In this document: positions 23,274 to 31,150 of the stretch, one piece after another
How the letters are laid out: each line of letters opens with the position of its first letter
Numbering within the stretch: the stretch's first letter is position 1
Assembly (NCBI GenBank): GCA_038239145.1
Contig: JBBSFB010000006.1
Coordinates: 49,323-113,322, forward strand
DNA from: PALSA-610 sp038239145
Lineage (GTDB): Bacteria; Actinomycetota; Acidimicrobiia; IMCC26256; PALSA-610
Length of the DNA: 64,000 nt
Direction of reading: 5' to 3'
Notes under the pieces: model-generated
Databases searched by the model: none
What the model saw: the letters and a program-made list of their open reading frames with translations, nothing else
What the model was told of the DNA's origin: nothing
Position numbers and translations under genes: made by a program

Positions 23274-24694
23274 CAGGCCGACGTCTCCGCCGACTGCGCG
23301 CGCGGGGCAGGTATGTCGAGGATGGGTTGGCTCGTGCTCTTGCGCAATCGCTCCACGAGCTCCTGCCCGACGGCTCGGTGTGCGGCATCCTCGAAGAGGT
23401 TCACCTGCTCGCGCGGGTCGGCGTCGAGGTCGAAGAGCACGCGCTGGCCGAGTTCGGCGTGTTCGATGTGCTCGATGTACTTATACCGACCGTGACGGAT
23501 CGTCGGCCAACCCGGCCGACCGGTACCGCAGATGACTTGGCGGTCGAGATCGCCGGGCCCGGGTGTGCCGTCGAGGATCGGACGCAGGCTCCGCGTGTCG
23601 AACTCGACATCCGCCGGCGCCGCGACACCGGCGTAGTCGAGGCACGTGAGCGCGAGATCGCAGCTCTGCACCAGTTCCGGAACCCGCCTGCCCCCGACGA
23701 CGTCGCCGCCCGCGACGAAGAACGCGACCCGCGACAAGTCGTCGTACGGCACCCACGGGTTCTTGCGCATCAACCCGCGATGCCCGGCGTAGTCACCGTG
23801 ATCCGACGTGAAGAACACGAACGTCGATTGGAGATCGAGTTGGGCGACGAGGCGCCCGACCGAGTCGTCGATCTGACGGACCAGCCCGCGCACCGCGGCG
23901 AGGAACGAACGGACCTGCTCGGGATCCTCGGCCTCGGCCCGGGTCCTCGAAGCCTCCGCGGCCATCTGGAACACCAACGGCAGACCGCTGTTCGCTTCGT
24001 AGCCGTCGTCGGGGAGTATCGAGTCGGCGGGGTCGTACATCGAGGCGAAGGGCTGCGGCGGATCGTACGGAGCGTGCGGGTGCGGGAAGGAGATGACGAG
24101 GAACAACGGTCGGCTGCGGTCGCGGTTCGCGAGGAACGCCGAGGTCTCGCGTTCGATCCACGCGGTCGCGTGCGCCTCGGCCGGATACTCGGCCGGCATG
24201 TTGTCGTTGTCGGTGAATCGCCATTCCGGGAGCCCCTGGGTCAAGAGCCAGTCGTGGTAGTCGTCGACCTCGTCGCGGCGCGCCTTGCTCAGCGGCCCGA
24301 GGCCCTGCCATTTGATGTGCTCGCACAGCCGCATCGTCTCGAAGCCGTGCCGGGAGTGGACGGGCGCGAAGTGCATCTTCCCGATGAGCGCGGTCTCGTA
24401 GCCGGAGCTGCGCAGCTGGTGGGCGACCGTCCAGAATCCTTCCCGGAGCGCAGCGTTGTTCTCCTGGGTGGGAAGGCGATGGGGCTGGATCCCGGTGAGG
24501 AGCGCCACGCGCGCCGGAACACAGGTGGTCCCGGCGCTGTAGGCGGTCTCGAAGATGACCCCCGAGGCCGCGAGAGCATCGAGGGAAGGGGTCTCGAAGT
24601 GGCCGTTGCTCGAGTATCCGAGCTGATCGTGGCGCTGCTGATCGGTCATGATCAGCACGAGGTCCGGCCGTCGTCCTGCCGCCTCGTCGCTCAC
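23273..24694 (-). CDS. Type I sulfatase (Cys-type, formylglycine-dependent)
   Basis: A 473-residue alkaline-phosphatase-fold sulfatase. The maturation motif CxPxR is present as CVPAR (C58-R62) in AGTTCVPARVALLTGI, so a formylglycine-generating enzyme would be needed elsewhere. Metal ligands are seen in LIMTDQQRHDQLG (N-terminal Asp) and FFTSDHGDYAGH (Asp-His). No signal peptide is apparent, so it is probably cytoplasmic. The GTG start at 24694 has a very strong ribosome site (GGAGGGGGGAG) and a TAAATT -10 box. The closest known types are choline-sulfatase or N-sulfoglucosamine sulfohydrolase relatives, but the substrate cannot be told. Together with the sulfotransferase at 4498 it points to sulfated glycans. 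Confidence 0.88.
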   Translation of the reverse strand: MSDEAAGRRPDLVLIMTDQQRHDQLGYSSNGHFETPSLDALAASGVIFETAYSAGTTCVPARVALLTGIQPHRLPTQENNAALREGFWTVAHQLRSSGYETALIGKMHFAPVHSRHGFETMRLCEHIKWQGLGPLSKARRDEVDDYHDWLLTQGLPEWRFTDNDNMPAEYPAEAHATAWIERETSAFLANRDRSRPLFLVISFPHPHAPYDPPQPFASMYDPADSILPDDGYEANSGLPLVFQMAAEASRTRAEAEDPEQVRSFLAAVRGLVRQIDDSVGRLVAQLDLQSTFVFFTSDHGDYAGHRGLMRKNPWVPYDDLSRVAFFVAGGDVVGGRRVPELVQSCDLALTCLDYAGVAAPADVEFDTRSLRPILDGTPGPGDLDRQVICGTGRPGWPTIRHGRYKYIEHIEHAELGQRVLFDLDADPREQVNLFEDAAHRAVGQELVERLRKSTSQPILDIPAPRAQSAETSA

Positions 24695-24717
24695 GCTCTC
24701 TCCCCCCTCCGATCCCG

Positions 24718-24723
24718 AATTTA
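24718..24723 (-). promoter_or_regulatory. -10 box (TAAATT) of the sulfatase-PhyH operon
   Basis: TAAATT on the minus strand lies 23 nt before the sulfatase GTG and is followed by a near-perfect ribosome site. It fits the TAnnnT pattern. Confidence 0.45.
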
Positions 24724-24758
24724 GCCCCGTCGGCTCGCCGAGTGCCTGCCCGGAGACC

Positions 24759-25826
24759 GTGCGCTCCAGCCCTGAATACTACGGACAGTGGTTTCTACGG
24801 ACGAGGCGCCCGACGGGCCATGCCTCGGCTCACGTCGTGACCATCCCCGCTTCGATCGACGCAACCGGCCGCACCGACGTCTCCGCCCCGATGGCGGCGT
24901 TCTTCCAGTCGGTGCCGGACGGGTCGACCATCTCGCTCGCGCCGCACGGTCAGTACCGCATGGACCAGACTCTCGACCTCTCGGGACGCCACAATCTCGG
25001 TATCCAAGGAAACGGCGCGCGGTTCTTCGCCGTCGCGCCCGGTGAATACGACCGCTCCAACGTCCGGATCGAGAACAGCTCCGGCATCATCGTCTACAAC
25101 CTGGTCGTGCGGGGCGCGAACCCCAACGCGGGGCTGGCCGACGCTGCGTATCAACCCGCCCGCGAGCATCAGCACGGGTTCGAGATCCTGAGCGGGACGA
25201 ACGTCGCGTTGGTCGGCGTCACCGTCACCGACGTCTACGGGGACTTCGTCTACGCGTCGAAACTCCCGAACGGTCCGTGGACCACCGGTCTGTTGATCAT
25301 CAAGAGCAACTTTGCCCGTACCGGGCGTCAGGGAATCGCGTTCACCGCGACCCGAAACGTCGGCATCGTGGGCAACACCATCAGTGACGTCCGGGCCGCG
25401 ACGCTCGACTTCGAGCCGGCCACGGTCGACGGCGTCGAGAACGTGATCGTGCGCAACAACACGATCGGCGCCGGTCGCCAACTCTTCCTCGCCGCCAACG
25501 GCCACGGTTCGGTGAACAACATCACAGTTGCCGACAACCGTCTCTCGAGCCAGGCGTTGCAGATCTGGGCGCAGGGTGCGAGCGCAGGTCAGCGGAACGG
25601 TTGGAGGATCACCGGGAACACGTCGCAGGACAAGTTCGGCACGCCGTCGGGTTCGGTGATGCGGATCAGTGGTGCAAACGGCGTCGAGATCACCGGCAAC
25701 GTTCAGCCCTTCCAACCCAATCGCGGCATGGTGCTCGCGAACGTCACGAACTCGTGCAATGTCGTGGTGCAGGGCGACGTGATGCCGGGCTCGGTTGCCG
25801 AGGCGCGCGTCTCAGGCCACTGCTGA
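24759..25826 (+). CDS. Right-handed parallel beta-helix protein, copy 1 (start uncertain)
   Basis: About 355 residues with repeated strand-turn units typical of pectate-lyase-like beta-helices (NGARFF, GIIVYNLVVRGANPNAGL, NITVADNRL, GVEITGN). It is a close paralogue of 53128-54219 and a more distant one of 42326-43537. All three share DVYGDFVY and GRQGI/GRQAV. The mature part begins near residue 25 (IPASIDATGRTDVSA). No signal peptide is found in this frame, unlike the other two copies, and the frame upstream overlaps the sulfatase start. GTG 24759 (GGAG just upstream) or GTG 24837 are the only reasonable starts, so the N terminus may be damaged. No catalytic residues of a known polysaccharide lyase are evident. 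Confidence 0.7.
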   Translation: MRSSPEYYGQWFLRTRRPTGHASAHVVTIPASIDATGRTDVSAPMAAFFQSVPDGSTISLAPHGQYRMDQTLDLSGRHNLGIQGNGARFFAVAPGEYDRSNVRIENSSGIIVYNLVVRGANPNAGLADAAYQPAREHQHGFEILSGTNVALVGVTVTDVYGDFVYASKLPNGPWTTGLLIIKSNFARTGRQGIAFTATRNVGIVGNTISDVRAATLDFEPATVDGVENVIVRNNTIGAGRQLFLAANGHGSVNNITVADNRLSSQALQIWAQGASAGQRNGWRITGNTSQDKFGTPSGSVMRISGANGVEITGNVQPFQPNRGMVLANVTNSCNVVVQGDVMPGSVAEARVSGHC

Positions 25827-25915
25827 CGCGACTGTCGATGTAACGCCTGAGCGCGGACTGAACAGGAGCTGGGTCGATCGAATGGCCGGCCTGGCTCCTG
25901 CGACAGCGCCACGGG

Positions 25916-25921
25916 TACGCT
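25916..25921 (+). promoter_or_regulatory. Possible leaderless -10 box (TACGCT)
   Basis: TACGCT lies 6 nt before the GTG start at 25928 and no ribosome site is present, which suits leaderless transcription. The same arrangement is seen at 43544-43549 and 42294-42299 on the other strand. Confidence 0.4.
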
Positions 25922-25927
25922 CCGAAC

Positions 25928-28027
25928 GTGGCGGCGGTTCTGGATGAGAAGCCGGCCGAGGAGATCTCGGTTCCACTGGCCGGGGAGGGCTACCGGCCGC
26001 ACCTCGACGGGCTACGCGCCGTCGCCGTGTATCTCGTGGTGCTGTTCCACGCTGGCGTCGACCGGGCCTCCGGCGGTTTCATCGGGGTCGACGTCTTTTT
26101 CGTGCTGTCGGGCTATCTGGTCACGCAGTTGCTCATGCGCGATCTGCGATCGCTCGGCCGGGTGCGTCTGGGTCGGTTCTACGCGCGTCGAATGCGGCGT
26201 CTGTTTCCCGCGTCCGTCGTTGCGCTGGTAGTCACGGGAGTCGTCTACTCGGCGATCGCATCCCGAGCGGACGTCTCAAACGCCGTGAACGCTTTCAAAG
26301 CGGCGTTCCTCTATGTCGCGAACTGGTTCTTCATTCACCGCTCCGCCGACTACTTCGCGACGAACATCAACTCCAATCCGCTTATCCACTTCTGGTCGCT
26401 CGCAGTGGAGGAGCAGTTCTATTTCATCTGGCCGCTGCTGCTCAGTGCGCTCTACATCGCAACCCGCAAACTGCAGCGCAACGGGAATCGGGCGCTACAG
26501 CTCGCGGTGGCAACCGGAGCAGGGCTCAGCCTGCTGTGGGCTCTGCGGCTCGCGGGCGAGAACCTGAACCGCGCGTACTACGGGACCGACACGCGGGCGT
26601 ACCAACTGTTGGCCGGTGCCCTGCTCGCACTCAGCCCGGGCGTCATCCGCCGATTCAGCAACCGGCGCGAAGCCGAATTCGTGGCGCCGCTGGCCGTCGC
26701 GGCGCTGTTGTTGCTGGCGACGTCGGTCATCCAGATGACCGCCATCCACCGAGGCGTCGCCACCGCGGTCATCACAGTCGTGCTCATCATCGCAATCGAG
26801 TGTGCCCGCCGCGGACCGATCAACTGGATCTTGTCCAGCGGCCCGGCGGTGTACCTCGGACGGATCTCGTACGGGACGTACCTGTGGCACTGGCCGGTGA
26901 TCCTGGTTGCGACGCAGTTGGTGCCGGGTATTCAGCCGCTCTCGGCCTTTGCGATCGCGGTGCTCGTCGGGACCGGACTCGCGTCGATCAGTTATCAGGT
27001 AATCGAACGACCCGTTCGACAACAGCGTCTGCTCGACCTCGTCCCGGGGGTCGTGATCGTCGTCGGACTCGGTCTGGCGGTGGTGGCCGCGCTCGTCGTC
27101 ATGCCGAAAATCCTTGACCCGCTACAAACGCGCGGGAACACCGCGCAGGTCGCGACCAAGATCGGCTTCACTCCGATCCCGAATCTCGACTTCGCGGGCG
27201 CACAGAGAACGGTCGGCCCGAATCTCAAGGGTGTGCCCCTCGTCAAGAACTGCTTGGGGAAACCGGTGAGCGTCTGCACGGTGGTCAGGGGCAGCGGCAA
27301 GAGCATCCTCGTGATCGGCGACAGCCACGCCCAGATGTTCTTCGCCACCTTCGCGAAGATCGCTCAGCAAAAGAACCTCACCGTCTCGACGGCATCCGAT
27401 TCCGGGTGTCCGTGGCAGCGGAACCTCTACCTCGCCGACGACGGCGTCGCGCAGGACACGGTCTTCACCAAGGATTGCGTGACCTTCAAGAAGGACCTGT
27501 ACGACCGGATCATTCCGCAGCTCAAGCCCGACATCATCGTCGGGATATCGAACGACTACCTGACCCGCCGGCCCGGCGTCGTGTTGAACGCGGCCGGAAA
27601 GCCTCAGGCGGCGAAGACCTCGCAGGATCTACAGCGACTCATCGACGCGGACACGCGCTCGTCGGTGACGATGTTGGAGAAGTACGCGCGGAAGGTTCTC
27701 ATCGTCGAACCGGTACCGACGACGCCGACCGCCGACGACCCGCTGGCGTGTTTGACGAAGAGCAAGTTTCTCGAAGACTGCCGTTTCGTCGACACCGACC
27801 CGCAACCGACGCCGTTGGCGCGGATGTATCTCACGTTGACCGACGACAAGCGGGTGTCCGTCGCCAACTTCGACAAGCTGGTGTGTCCGTACTTCCCCAT
27901 CTGCGATCCGGTGATCAACGGACTCATCGCCAGGTTCGACAACCAACACATCACGCCCGCCTTTGCGGTATCGCTGGCGCCGGACGTGACTACCTATCTC
28001 CAAGGTGCAGGCCTGATCCCGAGCTGA
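25928..28027 (+). CDS. Acyltransferase-3/SGNH O-acyltransferase (OafA-like), copy 2
   Basis: A 699-residue paralogue of 20072-22120. The membrane domain has RPHLDGLRAVAVYLVVLFHAG, GVDVFFVLSGYLV, HFWSLAVEEQFYFIWP and GRISYGTYLWHWP. The SGNH domain has canonical blocks: ILVIGDSHAQMF (block I, with the usual H) and FDNQHITPAFA (block V). It should acylate a surface polysaccharide from the outer face of the membrane. The GTG start lies 101 bp after the beta-helix gene, with its own -10 box and no ribosome site. Compared with copy 1 the SGNH active-site motif is complete, so this copy is the better candidate for a functional transferase. The gene converges with the SPFH gene. Confidence 0.88.
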   Translation: MAAVLDEKPAEEISVPLAGEGYRPHLDGLRAVAVYLVVLFHAGVDRASGGFIGVDVFFVLSGYLVTQLLMRDLRSLGRVRLGRFYARRMRRLFPASVVALVVTGVVYSAIASRADVSNAVNAFKAAFLYVANWFFIHRSADYFATNINSNPLIHFWSLAVEEQFYFIWPLLLSALYIATRKLQRNGNRALQLAVATGAGLSLLWALRLAGENLNRAYYGTDTRAYQLLAGALLALSPGVIRRFSNRREAEFVAPLAVAALLLLATSVIQMTAIHRGVATAVITVVLIIAIECARRGPINWILSSGPAVYLGRISYGTYLWHWPVILVATQLVPGIQPLSAFAIAVLVGTGLASISYQVIERPVRQQRLLDLVPGVVIVVGLGLAVVAALVVMPKILDPLQTRGNTAQVATKIGFTPIPNLDFAGAQRTVGPNLKGVPLVKNCLGKPVSVCTVVRGSGKSILVIGDSHAQMFFATFAKIAQQKNLTVSTASDSGCPWQRNLYLADDGVAQDTVFTKDCVTFKKDLYDRIIPQLKPDIIVGISNDYLTRRPGVVLNAAGKPQAAKTSQDLQRLIDADTRSSVTMLEKYARKVLIVEPVPTTPTADDPLACLTKSKFLEDCRFVDTDPQPTPLARMYLTLTDDKRVSVANFDKLVCPYFPICDPVINGLIARFDNQHITPAFAVSLAPDVTTYLQGAGLIPS

Positions 28028-28052
28028 TCGCTGAGCCCGGAACAACTCCGCA

Positions 28053-29261
28053 TCAGTTGCCGGTGAGTGATCCGGTCGGACCGGGCGACACTGTCGCCGG
28101 CGTCGTGCTCGAACCCGAGCCCGAGGTACTGCTCGACGTCGATGCGCCGGTACCCGGGCCCTGGATCGTGAGCCCACTCGTCCCGGTTCCGCCGGTGCCG
28201 CCGGGCAGCACCCAGAAGTTGATCTTGCCCGACTCGATGGCCTTGATGAGCACGTAGTTCTCTCCCGCAACCGCGAGCGCCGAGTTGAGGGCCGCGATGC
28301 CGGCCGCCTCCGCTTTGCGCTGCGCGATCTGGTTCACCATCACCTGGATCTGGATCGCGGAGGTACGCACCGCCTGGAACGCGGCGACGACCTGCGCGGG
28401 AATGTCGATCTGCTTCACGATGAACGTGGGCGGATCACACTTCCCTCCGGCTACGAACGTCGGGGCGCAGAAGTAGGGCTGGCCCAACGCGTCGATCAAT
28501 CGCTGCGCCAGTCGGGTCTGCACGTTTTCCTGCAGTTGGACGAGCAATTTGGCATTGCCGTAAAGGTCAGCGACGTTGTACTGGCGCGTCTCCTGTTGCA
28601 CCGCGTTCTCGACCTGTTGGCGGAACGTGTCCTGCAGCAGGTTGTTCCAACCCGCGGACGTGTACGCCTTGTACTGCAACCCGATCTGCTCGTGGAATTG
28701 TCGGAGGAGATCGGTGTTGAGCTTGAAGTAGATGGCGACCTGGTAGGTGAGCGGCACGCGGTCGGCGGTCGGGGCGACGATCGTGTCCTTGCCCCGGACG
28801 GCTCCGACCCTGGGGTTCGCCGAGATGATGTAGTTCTGTTGATCGGAGGGATAGAGGTAGAGCGGGTCGTACCAGCCGTTGAAGAACAGCCCGGAACCGG
28901 GCTTGACGATCCGCTGGTAGTGCGCACCTTCGAAGGGCCCGCCGCCGTAGCTGATCCCGATCATGTTGCGGGGCGTCTTCTTCAAGCCCTGGAGGAAGGC
29001 GGGCGCGAAGACCAAGAGCAGCACCGCGATGAGTGCAGCGATCAGCTTCTGGCCCATGCTGAACCGCGCACCGCGCGGGGTGGGCCGGGTCGGGCCCGGC
29101 CCGGATGCGGTGGGACCGGGCTGACCGCCACCCTTGCGGAGGCGGCGCTCGCGCCGGGTTTCCCTGGTCACCGCCATCGTCGCGGCCGCACCGAGCGCAG
29201 ACGGCTCATCCGGATATTCGTCGTCCCCGCTGCCCCCGGTATCGGTGGGTCCGTCAACCAT
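28053..29261 (-). CDS. SPFH/Band 7 domain membrane protein
   Basis: A 402-residue protein: a basic cytoplasmic N terminus (to ~residue 68), one transmembrane helix (~72-90, LIAALIAVLLLVFAPAFL), then an SPFH domain (~100-310) with the coiled end QVMVNQIAQRKAEAAGIAAL, and a Ser/Gly/Thr-rich tail. SPFH proteins build large ring or cage assemblies that organise membrane domains. The cysteines in YFCAPTFVAGGKCDPP form a possible loop disulfide. ATG 29261 follows a GGAGACGGGAA ribosome site; an upstream extension is rejected. It has no obvious tie to the neighbouring glycan genes. It may organise the export or polymerisation complex, which is inference only. Confidence 0.85.
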   Translation of the reverse strand: MVDGPTDTGGSGDDEYPDEPSALGAAATMAVTRETRRERRLRKGGGQPGPTASGPGPTRPTPRGARFSMGQKLIAALIAVLLLVFAPAFLQGLKKTPRNMIGISYGGGPFEGAHYQRIVKPGSGLFFNGWYDPLYLYPSDQQNYIISANPRVGAVRGKDTIVAPTADRVPLTYQVAIYFKLNTDLLRQFHEQIGLQYKAYTSAGWNNLLQDTFRQQVENAVQQETRQYNVADLYGNAKLLVQLQENVQTRLAQRLIDALGQPYFCAPTFVAGGKCDPPTFIVKQIDIPAQVVAAFQAVRTSAIQIQVMVNQIAQRKAEAAGIAALNSALAVAGENYVLIKAIESGKINFWVLPGGTGGTGTSGLTIQGPGTGASTSSSTSGSGSSTTPATVSPGPTGSLTGN

Positions 29262-29539
29262 TTCCCGTCTCCAAACTGTCGGCCGCCCCGGCCACACCTC
29301 GCGGTCACGAAGGGTCCTACTGTGTCATAGGCGGGGCCCGCAACTGATGTCGCGGAACGCTCCGTCCGTAATGCCAGGCTTGGGTAAAACGTGGCGCGTC
29401 CGCCTGGCCAGCACTTTCTTGCTCGGCTACGCTCCGCACCCTGCGGGCGGCGACAGGCACTCGCGCCGCGCCGACCGATGGCTGTCGGGGTCGTTGATCA
29501 GATCCAGCACTCGACCCTGAGAGAGCAAAGGCAGAGATC
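29262..29539. other. Divergent intergenic region (278 bp)
   Basis: No gene, RNA or repeat is recognised here. It must contain the promoters of the SPFH gene (minus) and of the chain-length gene (plus). A candidate minus-strand -10 is TATGAC near 29325-29335, but it lacks the last consensus T. Confidence 0.4.
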
Positions 29540-31141
29540 TTGGAGCTGGCTGACGTCCTCAAATCACTCCGCCTGCACTGGCGGGTGTCGGTAGCCATCG
29601 TATTGCTCGCCGGCCTCGGGTTCGCGCTCTTCCTCATCACGCGCAAGCAGGTGCAGCCGGCGGATCGATACCGCGTGGATGTCCAGATCCTGGTCCCGGC
29701 GCCCGATAGCAAGGGTGTCCGGCCCGGGGGAGTTCCGCCGTCGCTCCTGCAGGGACAGCTCCAACAGGCGCTGAGCCGTAACACGCAGAACAGCGCCCTT
29801 GATCGGGCCCGAATTCCGCAGGACAAGCGCCACACGATCGTCTTCGGCTTCTCCACCAACGCGACCTTCGACATCATCACCCTGAGCGCCACCGCGAATG
29901 ATCGCGCGACCGCGAGCAACGCGGCCCGTGCTTTCGAAGCGGCTTACGTGGCGACCCGCCAGACGACGGTCGCCAACGGAGCGACGTCGGGGCTTGCTTC
30001 GTCCGAGGCCGCCCTCGACGTGCTGACGACGAGCCTGAAGACGACCGAAACCCAGTTGGACACGGCCGACCCGACGCTTCTGCCCAAGCTCAAGAGCGCG
30101 GCGCCGAACAAGGACGGCTCGTCGTCGGCCGTTCTCCCGGAAGGTACGCCCAACAACATCGTGTTGCTCGTTGCGAAGCGCCAGGCGCTGCTGAACCAGA
30201 TCACGTCGGTACAGAGGTCATACGCCAACGACGTGATCATCGCGTTGCTGCCGCAGGGCTACGCCAGCATCGTGCAGGTCAACTCGCCGATTCAGACGAC
30301 GCCCAAACTGCCGTCGCCGCTGGTTCCTGCCCTCGTGTTCGTCGGCATCGGCCTCGCCCTCGCAGTCGCCGTGCCCGTCCTGATGGACCGGCTCGACAAG
30401 TCGATCCGGACGCCGAAGACGGCCGGGAACGCCTTCGACGCGACGGTGCTCGCCTCCATCCCGCCCACCTCCCGCAGGTTCCGACGGGCTCTGACGGTGC
30501 CGGGTACGGCGCCCGACTCCGCCTACCGGACGCTCGCGGCAACGAGCATCGCGACTGATCGCCTGCCCCAGGCGATCGTCGTGATGTCACCGACCGGGAT
30601 CGTGCAGGACACCGTGGCTGCGAACTTCGCCGCCGCGCTGGCCTCGTTAGGGTTGCGGGTCGCGCTCGTCGCGACCGATCCGCGCCAGTCGTGGTTCCTC
30701 GATACTCGCCGGGAGAGCGGTGACGGTACGAACGGTTCCGCCGCCGAGCACGACGCGAACGCCGGTCTCTCGTTCCCCGAGCTGTTGGAGCTGGCCCATC
30801 ACGGCCGGCTCAACGGAGCGCTCCCGCGGGGTCTCGTCAAGACCAGGATGAACAATCTGCTCGTCATGCCGCCCGGTGCCGAACCCGGCGACTTCAGCCT
30901 CGACGGGCTCCGCCCGTTGCTCGAAGCACTCTCGGCGGGGGGTGTCGACGTCACAGTGATCGCCGGCCCGGCCCTGCTCGAAGACCCGAACGGCACGATC
31001 CTGGCGTGGACCACTCGGTGTGTCCTCTGGGCGTGTGAAACCGGCGAGGTCACCGAAGGCGAAGCGAAAGAGGCGGCCGCCCGCCTCGCACTCGCGGGGG
31101 CGGCCTCGTTCGGGGTCACGATGGTCAACGGGAAGACGTAG
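29540..31141 (+). CDS. Wzz/Wzc-like chain-length protein with degenerate tyrosine-kinase domain
   Basis: A 533-residue co-polymerase-like protein. A first span (~17-36) and a second span (~255-280, PLVPALVFVGIGLALAVAVP) flank an extracytoplasmic domain with helical stretches. The C-terminal ~230 residues have the BY-kinase fold but not its active site. The Walker A position reads MSPTGIVQDTVAANFAAAL instead of GxGKS/T, the Walker A' reads VALVATDPR in place of LLVDADLR, and the Walker B has VTVIAGPALLED. There is no tyrosine-rich tail. It therefore probably sets chain length without phosphorylation. The start is TTG 29540, and the next gene follows after 9 bp and encodes a polymerase-like membrane protein. 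Confidence 0.8.
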   Translation: MELADVLKSLRLHWRVSVAIVLLAGLGFALFLITRKQVQPADRYRVDVQILVPAPDSKGVRPGGVPPSLLQGQLQQALSRNTQNSALDRARIPQDKRHTIVFGFSTNATFDIITLSATANDRATASNAARAFEAAYVATRQTTVANGATSGLASSEAALDVLTTSLKTTETQLDTADPTLLPKLKSAAPNKDGSSSAVLPEGTPNNIVLLVAKRQALLNQITSVQRSYANDVIIALLPQGYASIVQVNSPIQTTPKLPSPLVPALVFVGIGLALAVAVPVLMDRLDKSIRTPKTAGNAFDATVLASIPPTSRRFRRALTVPGTAPDSAYRTLAATSIATDRLPQAIVVMSPTGIVQDTVAANFAAALASLGLRVALVATDPRQSWFLDTRRESGDGTNGSAAEHDANAGLSFPELLELAHHGRLNGALPRGLVKTRMNNLLVMPPGAEPGDFSLDGLRPLLEALSAGGVDVTVIAGPALLEDPNGTILAWTTRCVLWACETGEVTEGEAKEAAARLALAGAASFGVTMVNGKT

Positions 31142-31150
31142 GGCCGCTCG

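Noticed and set aside
21486..23495. Long plus-strand open frame over the acyltransferase end and the PhyH gene
   Set aside because: Ser/Arg-rich composition without motifs; both underlying genes have clear families in other frames.
25850..25905. Terminator from the CAGGAGC/GCTCCTG inverted repeat
   Set aside because: Only 7 bp of stem with a long loop and no U run; weak compared with the hairpin at 43558.
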